Positions 9,870-20,841 are shown, counted from the stretch's first letter. The stretch is DNA of 64,000 bases from Sabethes cyaneus (GCF_943734655.1 NC_071354.1:141789142-141853141), one strand, 5' to 3'. Numbers and translations are program-made. The notes: a model not told the origin generated them from the sequence alone.

Positions 9870-10980
9870 TAGCATAGCAAAACGCCATGGAGGTGGTCAT
9901 CAAAGGACTGTAACGTGGCCTAAGATGGTTTGAAAAGTGAAGAAGTGACTTGAGCGAAATCCAACGAAATACGAACCAAAATTTGGCTAAAAAACAGAAA
10001 ATATTTAAACGCAGCATCCGACGCACATTGAAAATGACCTCAATGCTAAGCCTTATAAGTTCTAAAAGGCAAGATCTTACACCGAAGCAGCAACAAGCTA
10101 GACTTGAGAGAGGTAAAGAGTTACTTCACTTGGTCGAAAGCGATCAATACCCGAACATCATGTTTTCTGACGAGCAAAATTTCCCAACTGAGCAATTCGT
10201 TAACTCTCATAACGATAGGAATTATTCGACCGAACGTTCATACGAGAATTTGTGCTATCGTTTGATCATCAAGAAGCAGTACCTGTCAGGGATGGTTCGA
10301 TCACTTTGACTCAATTTTGATTCATTTGACAGTACCGTCTTAACGGGGTCAAATATGACAAAGTTATATATGAGACATTTGTAGAACAGGTTATTATCTA
10401 TAATTTTGCTGCATAAAGTTTTGCTGTATCTTTTGTAGTTACGGCGCTGCAATGCTAGTATCTTATTAGTGACTAAATGAACGTTCATTTAGTCACTGAT
10501 GAGTTACTAGCGTTGTAGCACCGTAATTACAAATGATACAGCAAAAATACGTTCAGAAAAGTTGTAGATTAGAACTAGTTCTACGAATGTCCCATACATA
10601 ACATTGTCATATCTGGCTCTGCTGAGACGGTACTGTCAAATGAATCAAAATTGAGTCAAAGTGATCGAACCATCCTTGGTACCTGTTATGAATAATGGGT
10701 TGGGCTGCTGAGGCCGCAGATAGGTGATCTCGAACGGTTTTCATTGAACATGTCGTTAGAGTAAATGCGACATTTTATCGGTAGTGTTCTAGAGCCTGCT
10801 TTGAGGTCGTGGGTATGAAAGTGTTTCGGCAGATCATGCTCGTTTCAATAAGACTTGGTGACCCAAGAATAACTGAAAAACAATGTTTTGAACTTCACTA
10901 AGAGCGAACGAATTTACCAAACGCAATTGGGAAATTTTGGTGAGCATTAAAAAAATGCATCAGTGTCGCTAAAGTAACCC
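9870..10980 (+). pseudogene. Tc1/mariner transposase relic, interrupted by a hAT MITE
   Basis: An open segment at 9950-10309 carries typical mariner-family blocks: DLTPKQQQARLERGKELLH, then the first catalytic Asp in IMFSDEQNFPTEQFVNSHND, then RSYENLCYR. The similarity breaks at the left end of the MITE at 10287. Past its right end (10687 on) a degenerate continuation is discernible: VMNNGLG, then spaced residues fitting the VMVWAA...DGR...L.F motif region, with several stops. The N-terminal DNA-binding part upstream of 9950 is also frame-broken. This copy differs in sequence from the mariner relics at 2577-4625 and 58915-59640, so at least two or three mariner lineages have been active. The C-terminal limit is a guess. 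Confidence 0.75.
10287..10678. mobile_element. hAT MITE, 392 bp, with about 50-bp inverted repeats
   Basis: The termini are CAGGGATGGTTCGATC and, on the other strand, CAAGGATGGTTCGATC. The inverted similarity extends through TTTGACTCAATTTTGATTC and on to the CAGTACCGTC block. The octamer GTACCTGT flanks both sides (10279-10286 and 10679-10686). The interior contains a second inverted segment around ACTAAATGAACGTTCATTTAG (near 10472-10492). It is non-coding. It is inserted inside the mariner transposase relic just after the RSYENL block. A partial copy of the same family lies at 11650-11735. Confidence 0.87.
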
Positions 10981-11169
10981 GTTGTCCGTGTATAGGGCAA
11001 AATACCGAAAAGTAACATTCGGGCAGCTTGCGATTCGTTTTCTGACCATCTCTCAAGGCCATAGCCATGCAAAAGGTGGTTTTACCCCATTGATTCTGAA
11101 TTTTTGATCATTTCCACGCGTTGTATACCTACTTTGTGAGAATTTGTCGGAGTAGCCATTCAGGTAAAC

Positions 11170-11640
11170 ATGTAAGGAATATTCGGCATTGACCTAGGAG
11201 ACGAAACAAGGACGACGATTGGGAACTCAGTAATGGAACTGCAGAACATTGAATGTTGTAAGTGGCGACCGAATGCTACTCGAACAGCTTGTACCCCGCT
11301 GACTCGGCATAGTAGATCTGCAGGAAATCGATCGCAAAAGAGAGTAGGTTTGAAAGATACGTGACGTAATTATGGTATCTACCCGCATAACAGTAGACTC
11401 GATGACAAGAAGAAAGCATACTACGGACTACTGGAGGCAACGTATGATAGCTGTGCGGTACGCGTTAAAGCCGTTCTCCCTGGTTAAACATTAGGTACCT
11501 AGAAAACCCGCAATCTACGAAGATCTAGGTGCGAATACTGGATGAGGCACTGTCAGCTCCTGAGGAGTTAGGAACTTCAAGCCTCGTTAAAGGTAGGAGA
11601 AGTATACACTCGGCCATCAGAGAGACCTCTTACCTACTTA
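11170..11640 (+). pseudogene. RTE retrotransposon endonuclease fragment
   Basis: Degenerate plus-strand sequence contains LLEQLVPR, then VDLQEIDRKRE near 11300-11345, matching the ALQEIRW motif of apurinic-type endonuclease (EEP) domains in non-LTR elements. Further on, DDKKKAYYGLLEATYDSC at about 11400-11455 matches the pre-catalytic YLRLEATYDSC region. The segment with PEELGTSSL near 11560 aligns with the equivalent portion of the RTE copy at 55.8-58.1 kb (for example at about 56705-56725). Multiple frame breaks are present, and it is cut off by the hAT MITE fragment at 11650. Confidence 0.65.
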
Positions 11641-11649
11641 GGATACAAG

Positions 11650-11735
11650 GTTACATAATTTTGTCAAATTTTGCTCGGCTGAGACGGTACTGTCAAATGA
11701 ATCAAAATTGGGTCAAAGTGATCCGACCATCCCTG
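11650..11735 (-). mobile_element. Terminal fragment of the same hAT MITE family
   Basis: The right end CCGACCATCCCTG and the preceding GAGACGGTACTGTCAAATG match the right half of the MITE at 10287-10678 with a few substitutions. Only this end is present. The left half is missing, and sequence of RTE origin abuts it. It forms the junction between the RTE fragment on its left and a CR1/Jockey-like fragment on its right. Confidence 0.7.
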
Positions 11736-11931
11736 CTACGGGAATAAAGCAGTGAGACACCAAGGTAATTGAAGAACCGGAGCTGCGGTTATCCGATTTG
11801 TGCACTGGAACAATAAAGGTCGATTTCCAAGCGGATGGAAAAGACCTCTCACAGAGTGAACAATACACAGCAATCAGTTCCGCCAAACTATCAGCACAGT
11901 TTTTTAGAAGCACTAGTGGAATGGAAGCCAT
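11736..11931 (-). pseudogene. CR1/Jockey-group reverse transcriptase fragment
   Basis: About 65 residues on the minus strand read IPLVLLKNCADSLAELIAV, then FPSAWKSTFIVPVHKSDNR. These match the start of the reverse transcriptase domain in CR1/Jockey-type non-LTR elements, where a PxxLKNCA...L...FP..WK...VxPIHKKGDR signature precedes the NYR motif. The fragment ends where it meets the hAT MITE end. At about 11940-12060 a GC-richer stretch continues into the RTE relic. It is too short to place in a clade with certainty. Confidence 0.65.
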
Positions 11932-12074
11932 ATTCCTTTCTTTATATTTTTACGCAGCCCCATTAGGGGGGTCGGGATACCCAACCCCACACCCTGAGTT
12001 GTTTTCTCAGGTGTCTGAAAGCACCGTATCTTCTCAGGTGCTTAGCAGATTTCCCTACTCGTAAAAAAGGGTCC

Positions 12075-12793
12075 GTAAAGGGCCACCGGGAGCATTAGTG
12101 TTCTGTAGAACGCCAGTTTTGTGCGAATTTGCAAGCCCGATTTGCGGCTGCAACTCGTCGTTTCACTTCGCGGCTTACATCGTTGTCACATGTCACGAGT
12201 GTACCAAGGTATATAAATTCCTCCACTACTTCATATCGTTCCCCATCTAACTCTATCTCGGCACCAACACCACTTGCGCTCCCACGTTCCCTACCAGTAA
12301 CCATGTATTTCATTTCGGCGGTGTTAATGGTAAGTCCCAATCTCGCCGCTTTCCTTTTAAAGGGCTTGAAGGCCTCTTCCACTGCTCTACGGTTGATTCC
12401 GATGACATCGACGTCATCCGCAAAACCAAGAAGCATGTGAGATTTCGTGATGATAGTTTCATTCCTTTCCACATTTGCCCTTCGTAATGCACCTTCCAAG
12501 GCAATGTTGAATAGCAGTCCATCCAACGTCACGAAAGCAGCTGAGGTCTCACCCGCTATTTTAACGTATGATTTGTATCCGTCCAGCGTCGCACGAATCA
12601 GCGTAACTAACTTTGTCGGAAAACCATGTTTTAGCATTATCATACGCCGCTTGAAAGTCCACAAGCAGATGGTGTGACTGCAAGTTGTACTCCCGGAACT
12701 TGTCTAGCAACTGACGCAGGGTGAACATCTGATCCGTCGTGGAGCGACCCCCCCACGATAACCAGCTTGGTACTCGCCGACGAAGGACTCCAC
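12075..12793 (-). pseudogene. RTE reverse transcriptase, 3' portion
   Basis: The pieces, in order on the minus strand, are GGRSTTDQMFTLRQLLDKF, then VDFQAAYDNAK, then a frame change. These are followed by HGFPTKLVTLIRATLDG, the GETSAAFVTLDGLLFNIALE block and the catalytic box GFADDVDVIGI with both Asp residues intact. Then come INTAEMKYM and VEEFIYLGTLVTCDNDVSRE. The QGDALS segment normally found between LDGL and LFNIALE is missing, an internal deletion. The C-terminal remnant LPVALYGPFF appears out of frame near 12075. The frameshifts and the deletion make it a pseudogene. Antisense open frames in this interval are shadows. Confidence 0.85.
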
Positions 12794-14585
12794 CCAAGTA
12801 ACAATCCAATAGCAAATTGGTCTTATTCATTTCTTATAGTAGTTTTATCAGAGCATTTCAAAGTCTGTTAGGTTTTATAATGTTTCTCCTCAAGTGAATT
12901 TTATCTTATTTGACTAACATTTCTGAAGTATGACTGAAGGAGACTTGAAGAATCACCCATAAAACTAAATTATCAATAAGTGTAATTCACCTTATAAGGG
13001 GTTTTAAAGGATACTTCATTTTTGCTTAAAAACGACGCTCCTTAAAACTTAACAATAGTTTTGACAAAAACTTATGACATTCTTCTGCAAGATTCGTTTA
13101 TCTTAACAATACTGCCATAAAACTCTCTTAAGAACGGATATTCTTGAAAGAGAAATTATACTCTTGAATAAGAACATTCTGACGTAAACAACTAACCTGT
13201 CAAAATGGGCGTCTGAACCTGGAGAAAATTGAAGAATACAGATCTTTTAAATGAAAATTGAGCGAAAGTCTGTGTAATATTTTGAAAACTCTTTCATATG
13301 AGCAATCAGCGAAGTCACAAAACAATAAAGATCTCAGGACTAGCTGAACTGGGGAAGGGCAGTGCCGGTAATGATTCATTTGCCAGAGGCGGTGCGGGTT
13401 TCCTCTAGAGCTTTTCGTATTTTTTTAAACTAAATATAGAGTTCCTAAGTCAGATGTCTTTGTATGGAAAATGTTTGAAGGCACTGAAGCAGTTGAAGCA
13501 TAATTTTTAAAAACAGTTGTACCAATACCAATTGTAAATTAAACGTTTGGAACTGTCGTGCAGTCCAAACAGCACAAACAGCAGAAACAACACGTTACGT
13601 CGATACTTCGTTGATGTTTTCTTTGTTTATACTAGAATGGTTATCTTGCAAAAACTTGGTGCCCTCAAGTAATTCAAACAATTCTTATTCAAGCCCAACT
13701 TGTCTTCTTTAAGAATACAATAAGTATTGATGAACTTATCGCGCTCTTGGAAAATTTTTCTTTGTCTTGTGCAAGAAATGTTAGTCTAATACGCGCTTTC
13801 GGATTGATTTGGATAAAACCATTGAAAAAATGGCGAACAGGGCTATTTTGATTACTTTTGTAATTGTAGTCAATTGCATATGGGCGCTTATAAATGTGGT
13901 ATTATGCAATACTATTAGTGATCTTATCTTTTTAAATAAATGTTTAGACATATAAAAGCCTTTTTGACACAATTAGTTAAAAATTTGGTAGCTATCAACT
14001 TCTTCATGAAATCATTAATTATTTTTATTAATTTAATTTTTCGATAATCTAGCAAAAATTACTGGCGCGTTGAAATTTTCTAACTTTCATGTCACAAAAC
14101 ATCGACAAACCGAGCGTGGCATGAAAAATTTATCATTTATGAGCAACAAAGCAGCTGCTTTTATCACCATTTTTATTTTCAATTTTCATTTATACCCATT
14201 CCGAAATAGCAATATCTGTGTATGCTTATAGCTTATAGCTCTTGTTCAATTTAAAACATTTAAGGCTGTGAAAAGTGTATGATGTCTTGCAAGTGTTCTT
14301 TGAAGAGACAACCATAAAATAATCAACACTTGTGGCGGTTTTCTTTTTGTTTCAAGCGACTCTTGGAAGTCATTATAAATAGATATCGATAAGAATTATA
14401 AGTTTTAAAAGGATCTTTGGAAATTTTCTTGAGAACCTTCTTTAGTGTGGGCCTCCCTCGCCTTATAAGGGTTTTATGGCTGTTTTATCGCAGTTTTGTA
14501 GAATTACAAGTTTTGAGATCGGTTTTAAGCAATAAATGCAGGAAACCTCTTCAAGTGCACCTTAAAATTAAAATTGTTACTTGGG
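12794..14585. mobile_element. 1.8-kb non-autonomous DNA element with CCAAGTAAC termini
   Basis: The left end reads CCAAGTAACAATCC and the reverse complement of the right end reads CCCAAGTAACAATTTTAATT. Flanking trinucleotides CAC (12791-12793 and 14586-14588) may be a 3-bp target duplication. Removing the element rejoins the RTE reverse transcriptase at RPLV/ESF. Subterminal inverted similarities recur inside: CACCTTATAAGG near 12989 mirrors CGCCTTATAAGGG near 14459, each near TTTTAAAGGA-like sequence. The interior is AT-rich, and no transposase was recognised. The superfamily is undetermined; 3-bp duplications occur in CACTA and Harbinger elements, but the termini do not fit CACTA. Confidence 0.7.
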
Positions 14586-16235
14586 CACTAACGGTCTCAG
14601 TCTGCAGAACAGGAAAAGCACCTTGTAGGCAGAATTAAGCAATGTAATACCTCGATAGTTTTTACACTCCAGTCGATGTCCCTTTTTGAAAATTGGGCAA
14701 ATGAGGCCATTCAACCACTCCTTCGGCATTTGTTCTTCCTCCCAGATCCTGAGAATGATCCGGTGGATTGCTTCGTACAGCCGCTCGCTCCCCGCTTTTA
14801 GAAGTTCAGCCGGGATACCGTCCTTCCCAGCAACCTTACCGTTTTTCAGCTCACTGATTGCCTTTTTAACCTCCTCCTGTGTTGGTGGCTCCACAGCTTG
14901 ATCATCGTTTACAATTCCTATCCTGTCCCTGCAGATCTCCGCATTTACCTCTGCATTCAACAGTATCTGGAAGTGCTCCTTCCACCTGGCTGCTACCGAC
15001 GTTTTGTCGGTAAGCAGGTTGCCAGTACAATCATTGTACATCACAGGCAAAATTCCTGCATCTCACCGTTTCATGGAAACTCCGTGTGTCGTTGCTGGTG
15101 TATCGCTCTTCTGCGCTGGCGAGCACGTACTCCTCATACTCGCGTTTCTTTAGACGATGGATTCTTTTTTCCGCAGCTCTAGTCTCTTTGTACCCCTCTC
15201 TGTTTTGACGCGTTGCCACAGTGAGCATGCGACTCCTGGCCAGGTTCTTTTCATCTGTCACTCTCTGGCATTCGGCATCAAACCAGCTGTTACGCTGACT
15301 TCCACGCGTCGTGTCTAGCACCTCTCTCGCAGCTGTTTCGATGGTACCATGGATGTTCCTCCACAGCCCATTTATATCTTCTCCTTCTACCTGCAGTTCT
15401 GCGATTCGTTGGTTGGAAGCTTCCTGGCGTACTCCACTGCTACGCCGTCTGCCGTTAACCGCTGGATGTTGAAATACAGCGTCCTCTCAGTACGAGCTTT
15501 CGCCGTGTTCGACAGCCTTGCGCGACTCTTACTCACTACGAGATAGTGGTCAGAGTTAATATTTGGTCCCCGAAAATAACGTACCGTACATCGATAACAT
15601 CCGAAAAGTGTCGACCGTCAAGCAAGACATGATCGATCTGAGAGCTGGAGTCTCCATTTGGATGCCTCCAGGGGTGTGTCCGAATGAGTGGAAAGTAGGA
15701 GCTACAGATGCATCTTAGATGATGATTTTCACGTCGTGTTTTGGGCATTCTCCATATATCCTCTCAAGCCTGTCGTAAAACTTGTTCTTAGCATCATCGG
15801 ATTAATCATTTGTCGGTGCGTATAAGTTGATTAGGCTGTAGTTGAAGAATTTGCCCTTCTCAACACGCATATACGGTCATCTATGGGCCTACACCGGATA
15901 ACTCGTACCTTTTGTTTTCCCAACACTACGACCTCACTCCATGTTCTGCTTGTTTACCGCCACTGTAGTAGATGTGGTACTTGAAAGAAGTGTCTGCAAT
16001 AGGGTCTACTGCACGTAACTCCCTTTCTCTGGAATTTGGCCACTTCCTGAATAGCAGCGATCTTCACTCCGAGTTGATGCAGCTCTCGAGCAAGCAAGCC
16101 AACCCGTGCCGGTTCATGGAGAGTTCGGACATTCCAGGTACCAAGTTTCCAATCATTATCCCTTAATCGTTTCCTTGTCCATTGCCGTGTCCTATACCGA
16201 CTGTTCCGTCTTGAATTTCTTTCTTCGTTATTCAT
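14586..16235 (-). pseudogene. RTE endonuclease and 5' reverse transcriptase portion
   Basis: From 16235 the minus strand reads a basic leader, then DWKLGTWNVRTLHEPARVG and LGVKIAAIQEV, the N-terminal strands of an EEP endonuclease with the catalytic Glu in QEV. The 15536-15748 segment gives THPWRHPNGDSSSQIDHVLLDG, the Asp-His motif end of that domain; its last His lies beyond a frame break. A linker with WFDAECQRVTDEKN (15031-15321) follows. Then comes the reverse transcriptase start (15050-14586): VAGKDGIPAELLK, MPKEWLNGLICPIFKKGHR and NYRGITLLNSAYKVL. At least three frame changes separate these blocks. The endonuclease would nick the target and the reverse transcriptase prime from it, but this copy is dead. 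Confidence 0.83.
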
Positions 16236-16240
16236 GGTAA

Positions 16241-16850
16241 TTGAGTTTTCGGTATACTACCTCACCGGGGACGCGATACCTACATCCCGCTGATGGGTTT
16301 GCCATCTTAGGTACAGCTCCCAAGTAGCACTCTTTAGGTCCATTTAGTTGAAGCAATCGAATTACGACTAAAATTAGTCATATTTCGGTTACCACAACAA
16401 CTTTGTAACAACCGTAGGGCTTGCGGGATACAGCATTTCATATTCAGCCACCCGTTTCGAGAAAGACGCTGTGTGAGCCGCCCCTCACCTGGAGAACAGG
16501 CGCTTTAGTTCACACCTCCTAGCTTAGCTGCTTCAGTAAGTACATGAAGCATTTACGGGTAAGGCCATCGACCGTTATCATTTGACTTAGATCTGCGTGG
16601 AGCCGCCAGGTGGGACTAGGAATGCAGTTGCTCATTTTCAGCTGCCTTGTACGTACAGTGTTTTGATTCACGCTGCTGGACTTCTTCACTTGAGATGTAG
16701 TTGGCGGAAGTTGTTTTTAAGCGGTCTCGATAAATAGATTCAGCTTTGCGTAGGGTTGCTCGATCTAATTCTGACTTGGAAAGATTGGCTGGGTTGCCAA
16801 GGTTCTTTGAGTAAGTTGCGCCGCTTCCCAAGTCCACCAAGGTTTGGCGA
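16241..16850. repeat. RTE 5' flank plus a dispersed-repeat segment
   Basis: The segment at about 16354-16425 (GACTAAAATTAGTCATATTTC, then TTTGTAACAACCGTAGGG) is the reverse complement of the SINE 3' part at about 2515-2570. It includes a small palindrome, GACTAAAATTAGTC. The rest has no recognisable gene. It may contain the 5' untranslated region of the neighbouring RTE element, but I could not find a boundary. Confidence 0.4.
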
Positions 16851-17130
16851 AGTTCAAATTGCGTATGAATCACAAGTTCCAGGTACTGCTTGGAGAGATT
16901 CCTACCGTACATCTGGCAACGGTAGGCTACGATGGGTCGGATATGTCGTAAAGATGCCGGACGTGCGATAAAAACGGTTATCTTCAAGAACCTTACCGGC
17001 ACCTGGAACAGAGAGCCCAACGTGCAAGGTGGCTCGACAAGGTCAAAAGCGACTTCTGATTGACTTCTGAGACGCCTGGAAAATTGGCGACTAGTACCCA
17101 TACTCGAGTGGAATGGAGGTGACTTCTTGG
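16850..17130 (+). pseudogene. RTE 3' coding fragment, plus strand
   Basis: Residues GRLRWVGYVVKMPDVR (near 16925-16971) match the GRLRW.GHV.RMPD motif near the C-terminus of RTE ORFs, as also seen out of frame in the copy at 5.5 kb. After a stop, a TGTWN-like segment and VARQGQK follow, paralleling LTGARNK and ARWLDQVENG there. It runs in the opposite orientation to the adjacent RTE element, so it is a separate fragment. Confidence 0.6.
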
Positions 17131-17132
17131 CT

Positions 17133-17381
17133 CTATGCTGACGACCAGCCAAAGTGTCGAGAAGCTTTCGACATTGCTCTGTTGCGATGTAAGTTGAAGG
17201 TCAGTTTGCCATCAAGCAGTATCCCGCAGTCATTGAATTGGAATTGGACTCTAGAGATTATATGTTCATTTATTTGGTAGCTGAAAATAATCAGACTAGC
17301 GGTGTGGTGAAAAATCACTACTTGACATTTGGCGTTGCTGATAACAAAACCAGTTTTTACTGTACCAATGAACAAGTACAC
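17133..17381 (-). pseudogene. CR1/Jockey-group reverse transcriptase C-terminal fragment
   Basis: The last third of this 82-codon frame reads FNDCGILLDGKLTFNLHR, then MSKASRHFGW. This fits the VxDLGVxLDSKLTFxxH...IxKAxRxLGF motif that follows the catalytic domain in CR1/Jockey-type enzymes. The preceding FSYQINEHIISRV fits the F.Y.I....I.RV block just upstream. Both ends are truncated. Confidence 0.6.
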
Positions 17382-17389
17382 TCAAGAGT

Positions 17390-19280
17390 CAATAAAGCCG
17401 CAAACAATCATATACAGAACGTGTCAGCGAATATAGTCATCATTTGATAGTTAACAATATGATCATAATACATCATATTTATAATAGAGAATATCTAGAT
17501 TTAAAGTATAAAAGTTGGAAATTTGCACGTGTTTTACATAATGGTACCTAGTTTCTTTTGAATCTGAGATAGTGCTTTCAATCTCATTCGAGTTTATGTA
17601 AAATCCAGAAATATCGCACATACACGAAGTAACACACCGAACGTAGCGACACAGTGACATGTTGATTGTGATTCGATACTAGGCTACAACAGTGATCAGT
17701 ACCTATCATGTTAATTTTATGTTTTTAATTAATTCTTCCCACTTCGTGCTGATAATTGGATATCGCGGCAGGAAGGCTTTCTCCTGCGGTGAAACAGAAA
17801 ATGGTAACATAAATACGAATAGAAGCAAAAAAAAGCGTAACACTAGTTAACAAATGTTCTTTCATTTCGGCGATTCACTGGGCAGCAATTTAAGTTTTGT
17901 TACGTTCTTCTAGTGATTTTCATGACCAATTTCATAAAACCGGTAATAAAACTGTGAGCCCCACTAGAACTTTTCATAAAACTGCATTCCGACCAAACGA
18001 CTCACGCTTCTATAACCTCTTTAAGAATCAAGTAGTCTTAGTAGGCTCTGCTGAAATCAATCAAAAATGAAACCGATTATGCTTTTTGATACCTGATAGC
18101 CACCACCATGCTTTAATGAAGTTTTTCGCTTTGTTTTACAAAGCTATGTATAAAGCATTGCTTTGGTGAAAAGTTAAATCAGTCAACTTTGTTAACTTGA
18201 AAATATAAATTGCAAAATTCGCGTAAAAAAGCGTGCATGTTCCGAAATTTACGTGGGAAAACTGCGTTAATAAATATTTTTATATTTATGTCATGGATGA
18301 ATGTCAAATTTTCTTACCAAAAAATCTTATAACCGACAGTTATATTTATCAAATTTTTTGCTGTATTTTTTACACTTGACAGCTTATCTTCAGTACGTGG
18401 TGTTTCCAACAGCTCGAAATTTTTCTCTGATTTATGTAATTAATTTTCTTCATGATTTGTTTACCAGTTTTTTTTGCCTCATACTTCATGTTATCCCTAA
18501 TTATTGTTGTTTACAAGGAAAATTTGACCTTCAAAAGTGCAGTCATTCATAAACATTGTATTTTTTTCTGTATCTTCGGCGAACTTTTTCGAAATATTCC
18601 AAGCAACAAGTGTTTTGAAGGCTCCGAAACGGTTCAATCGGAAAAAGCAGTTTTATGAGCAACTGCGCAACTCAGAAAGTATAATTTTTCCTGCAATCAG
18701 CAATTTTTTATAATTTTTAGATATTGTTATGAATTTTTCCAGTTTCAATTTCTAAGTGCATTACAAACTGCAAATATTTCTCTCGAAGGGACTGCTTAAA
18801 ATGAAGGTTTCAAGACTTTCTTCAAATAAAATTCAACTGAAAGAAATTATTTTGTAGACCACTGTTAACAATATTCGCGTAGCTGCAAAGTGGAATACTA
18901 AAAATAAAAAAAAAAGAATGATACTTCCTTCACTGTCGTGCTCCGGTGGAAATTGAGAACGAATCTCGTTATTGAGCCCGGCTGCTGTTTTCAAGAGCAT
19001 GTCGTTTAATTAAAAATAAATTGAGAGTATCAATTTTCATCTCGATGTGATTTTCCTGTTCTACAGTAAAACATCCCCTTTGCGGTATAATTCCTTGCAA
19101 CCGATTTGATGGACAATGAATTGGAAAAACATTGATTATGCGCAAACAGTTGCGAAACTAGGTTCCTATAGTTTCGCAACCAAATTCACCGACCGCATTC
19201 GACCGGAGACCGGCATTATCATGCAACCGAGTACTACATATTTTCATTCCAAGTTTCCTACTCTCACGAAACACTCATGA
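17390..19280. other. No recognisable gene
   Basis: A 1.9-kb AT-rich stretch. Several short hydrophobic open frames (18301-18658) look like by-products of T-rich sequence. The one notable structure is the perfect hairpin at 19149-19180, listed separately. Confidence 0.45.
19149..19180. other. Perfect 12-bp hairpin
   Basis: GTTGCGAAACTA is followed, after an 8-base spacer, by its exact reverse complement TAGTTTCGCAAC. It lies about 130 bases upstream of a GC-richer segment. The function is unknown; it could be a regulatory palindrome, a relic transposon end or a stem of an RNA. Confidence 0.5.
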
Positions 19281-19281
19281 C

Positions 19282-19800
19282 GTGCAAGTTTCTTATCTGA
19301 AGCAAACCAAACGGAGCACCATCATGGTAGCAACAAATACCGAACCGACCGACGACGGCGGCGGCGATGCGATGGAACCAGTAAAAGTGCTCCACACATT
19401 GCACCATCACTCTGCTTACAATCAATGCCGATGCTCTTTCCGTACAGTAGCGCTCTGCTTATTTACCATGGTAGCCATCAACTGTAATCGGGTTCACCGC
19501 ATCCGTAAAAATGGATTCCTACAGCAGACAGCCGGGCGAAAGCACTATCACTGTGGCTTTTATTGTTATTCCGGTGGAGGAGATCCGGTCGAGGCGTAAA
19601 AGCCGAACTGCACGGAACAAAGCTCGGTACACCGGAGGGTGGGGATTGCGGATTGACTGGTAGGTACCGGGAACGCATGCGACGGTAATTGCTCGCGGAA
19701 CTGAATGATGGAAGAAACAGGAGCTTTGACTATACCTACATAGAGCATGCGGTTCTGCGGCAAGCAGACAGAGATGCAAGATTAAACTACAATAAATAAC
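19282..19800. other. GC-richer segment with overlapping open frames, unrecognised
   Basis: This stretch is clearly less AT-rich than its surroundings and has an open frame on each strand: 105 codons on plus at 19282-19599, and 66-86 codons on minus at 19478-19779. The plus frame includes TEPTDDGGGDAMEPVKVL and a His/Cys-rich middle. It could be a host exon or 5' untranslated region, but I see no decisive splice sites or family match. I call no gene here. Confidence 0.3.
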
Positions 19801-20195
19801 GTTTAAAAGACGTTGACATGATTACGTTTGTGAAGCGCAGTGATGTGTACCTTGGTAGCGATTTAAGCCGCCTTCGGTGCAATTACTTTGTGGGAAAGAA
19901 GATTACTTTTTTTAAGGGAACTTCTGATCCTTAATTTACGACACTAACTCGGGCATTTGAACAACAAATTACTTTTACTTGTCGAAGAAGTGAGCTTTTG
20001 TTTTTGCTTTGCGGTCCTGCTTTTAATACATGATCAAAGATTGTCAGAATATTTTTATTGATTTTTGGTAAACAGCTGTCGGTTTAACTTTCCAGTACTA
20101 TTAATTATCCTGCTGCAGCTGACATGAACTAACTGCAGCGTTTTCACTGACTTGGTACATAATAGACATGAATTCAATAATGGGACATAGATCCA

Positions 20196-20221
20196 TAATA
20201 GAATAGAATAGAATAGAATAG
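20196..20221. repeat. Short (AATAG)n microsatellite
   Basis: Five tandem copies of AATAG. It lies about 240 bases left of the much longer TTTAC array and also has a 5-bp period. Confidence 0.85.
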
Positions 20222-20455
20222 TTCTCTTAGGTCCATAGAATTGGGGAAAGAGCCACGTAAGCTTCATTGAATTCGGTAAAACGAAGCCAAAAGATCCTTT
20301 TAACTTTTTTGTGCCTAAAAGTTGTTTTAGTTTTATGCTAAATCCGTTTGAGTAAAAATGCAAGAGGTTTCGCTATCAGTCAAGAAGAAATATCTACTTA
20401 ACTTTACTGTGTTAATAGTGTCGTCAGTTCTTACGTTAGTGCAAAAAATTAAGTT

Positions 20456-20765
20456 AACTTTACTTTACTTTACTTTACTTTACTTTACTTTACTTTACTT
20501 TACTTTACTTTACTTTACTTTACTTTACTTTACTTTACTTTACTTTACTTTACTTTACTTTACTTTACTTTACTTTACTTTACTTTACTTTACTTTACTT
20601 TACTTTACTTTACTTTACTTTACTTTACTTTACTTTACTTTACTTTACTTTACTTTACTTTACTTTACTTTACTTTACTTTACTTTACTTTACTTTACTT
20701 TACTTTACTTTACTTTACTTTACTTTACTTTACTTTACTTTACTTTACTTTAATTTACTTTACTT
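20456..20765. repeat. (TTTAC)n microsatellite, about 60 copies
   Basis: About 310 bases of near-perfect TTTAC repeats, with a single variant unit (TTTAA near 20750). Because five is not a multiple of three, a frame repeats every 15 bases and stays open as LLYFT units. That 131-codon frame is an artefact. Confidence 0.95.
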
Positions 20766-20841
20766 ATTCGGAAAGAGTAGATGTTACATGTGAAAAAAAG
20801 AAAAATTTACGAACTAAAATTCTTGATCTTAGACTAAAACA

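Larger units (their letters stand above)
12060..16240 (-). mobile_element. Decayed near full-length RTE retrotransposon, interrupted by a 1.8-kb DNA element
   Basis: Minus-strand coding similarity runs from an endonuclease N-terminus near 16235 to the C-terminal region after the reverse transcriptase near 12060. The order of domains is correct, so this is one element. It is disrupted by frameshifts and by an insertion at 12794-14585. The two sides of the insertion join at the RPLV/ESFVG motif of the reverse transcriptase. Target duplications and the 5' untranslated end were not located. This lineage (FADD box, YNLQSHHL variant) is distinct from that of the copy at 5299-6884 (FEDD box, YNVPTHHI variant). 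Confidence 0.8.

Noticed and set aside
18301..18658. Small membrane protein genes
   Set aside because: Overlapping T-rich frames with no start context, conservation or splice signals.
20358..20753. 131-codon frame of LLYFT repeats
   Set aside because: Artefact of the TTTAC array.
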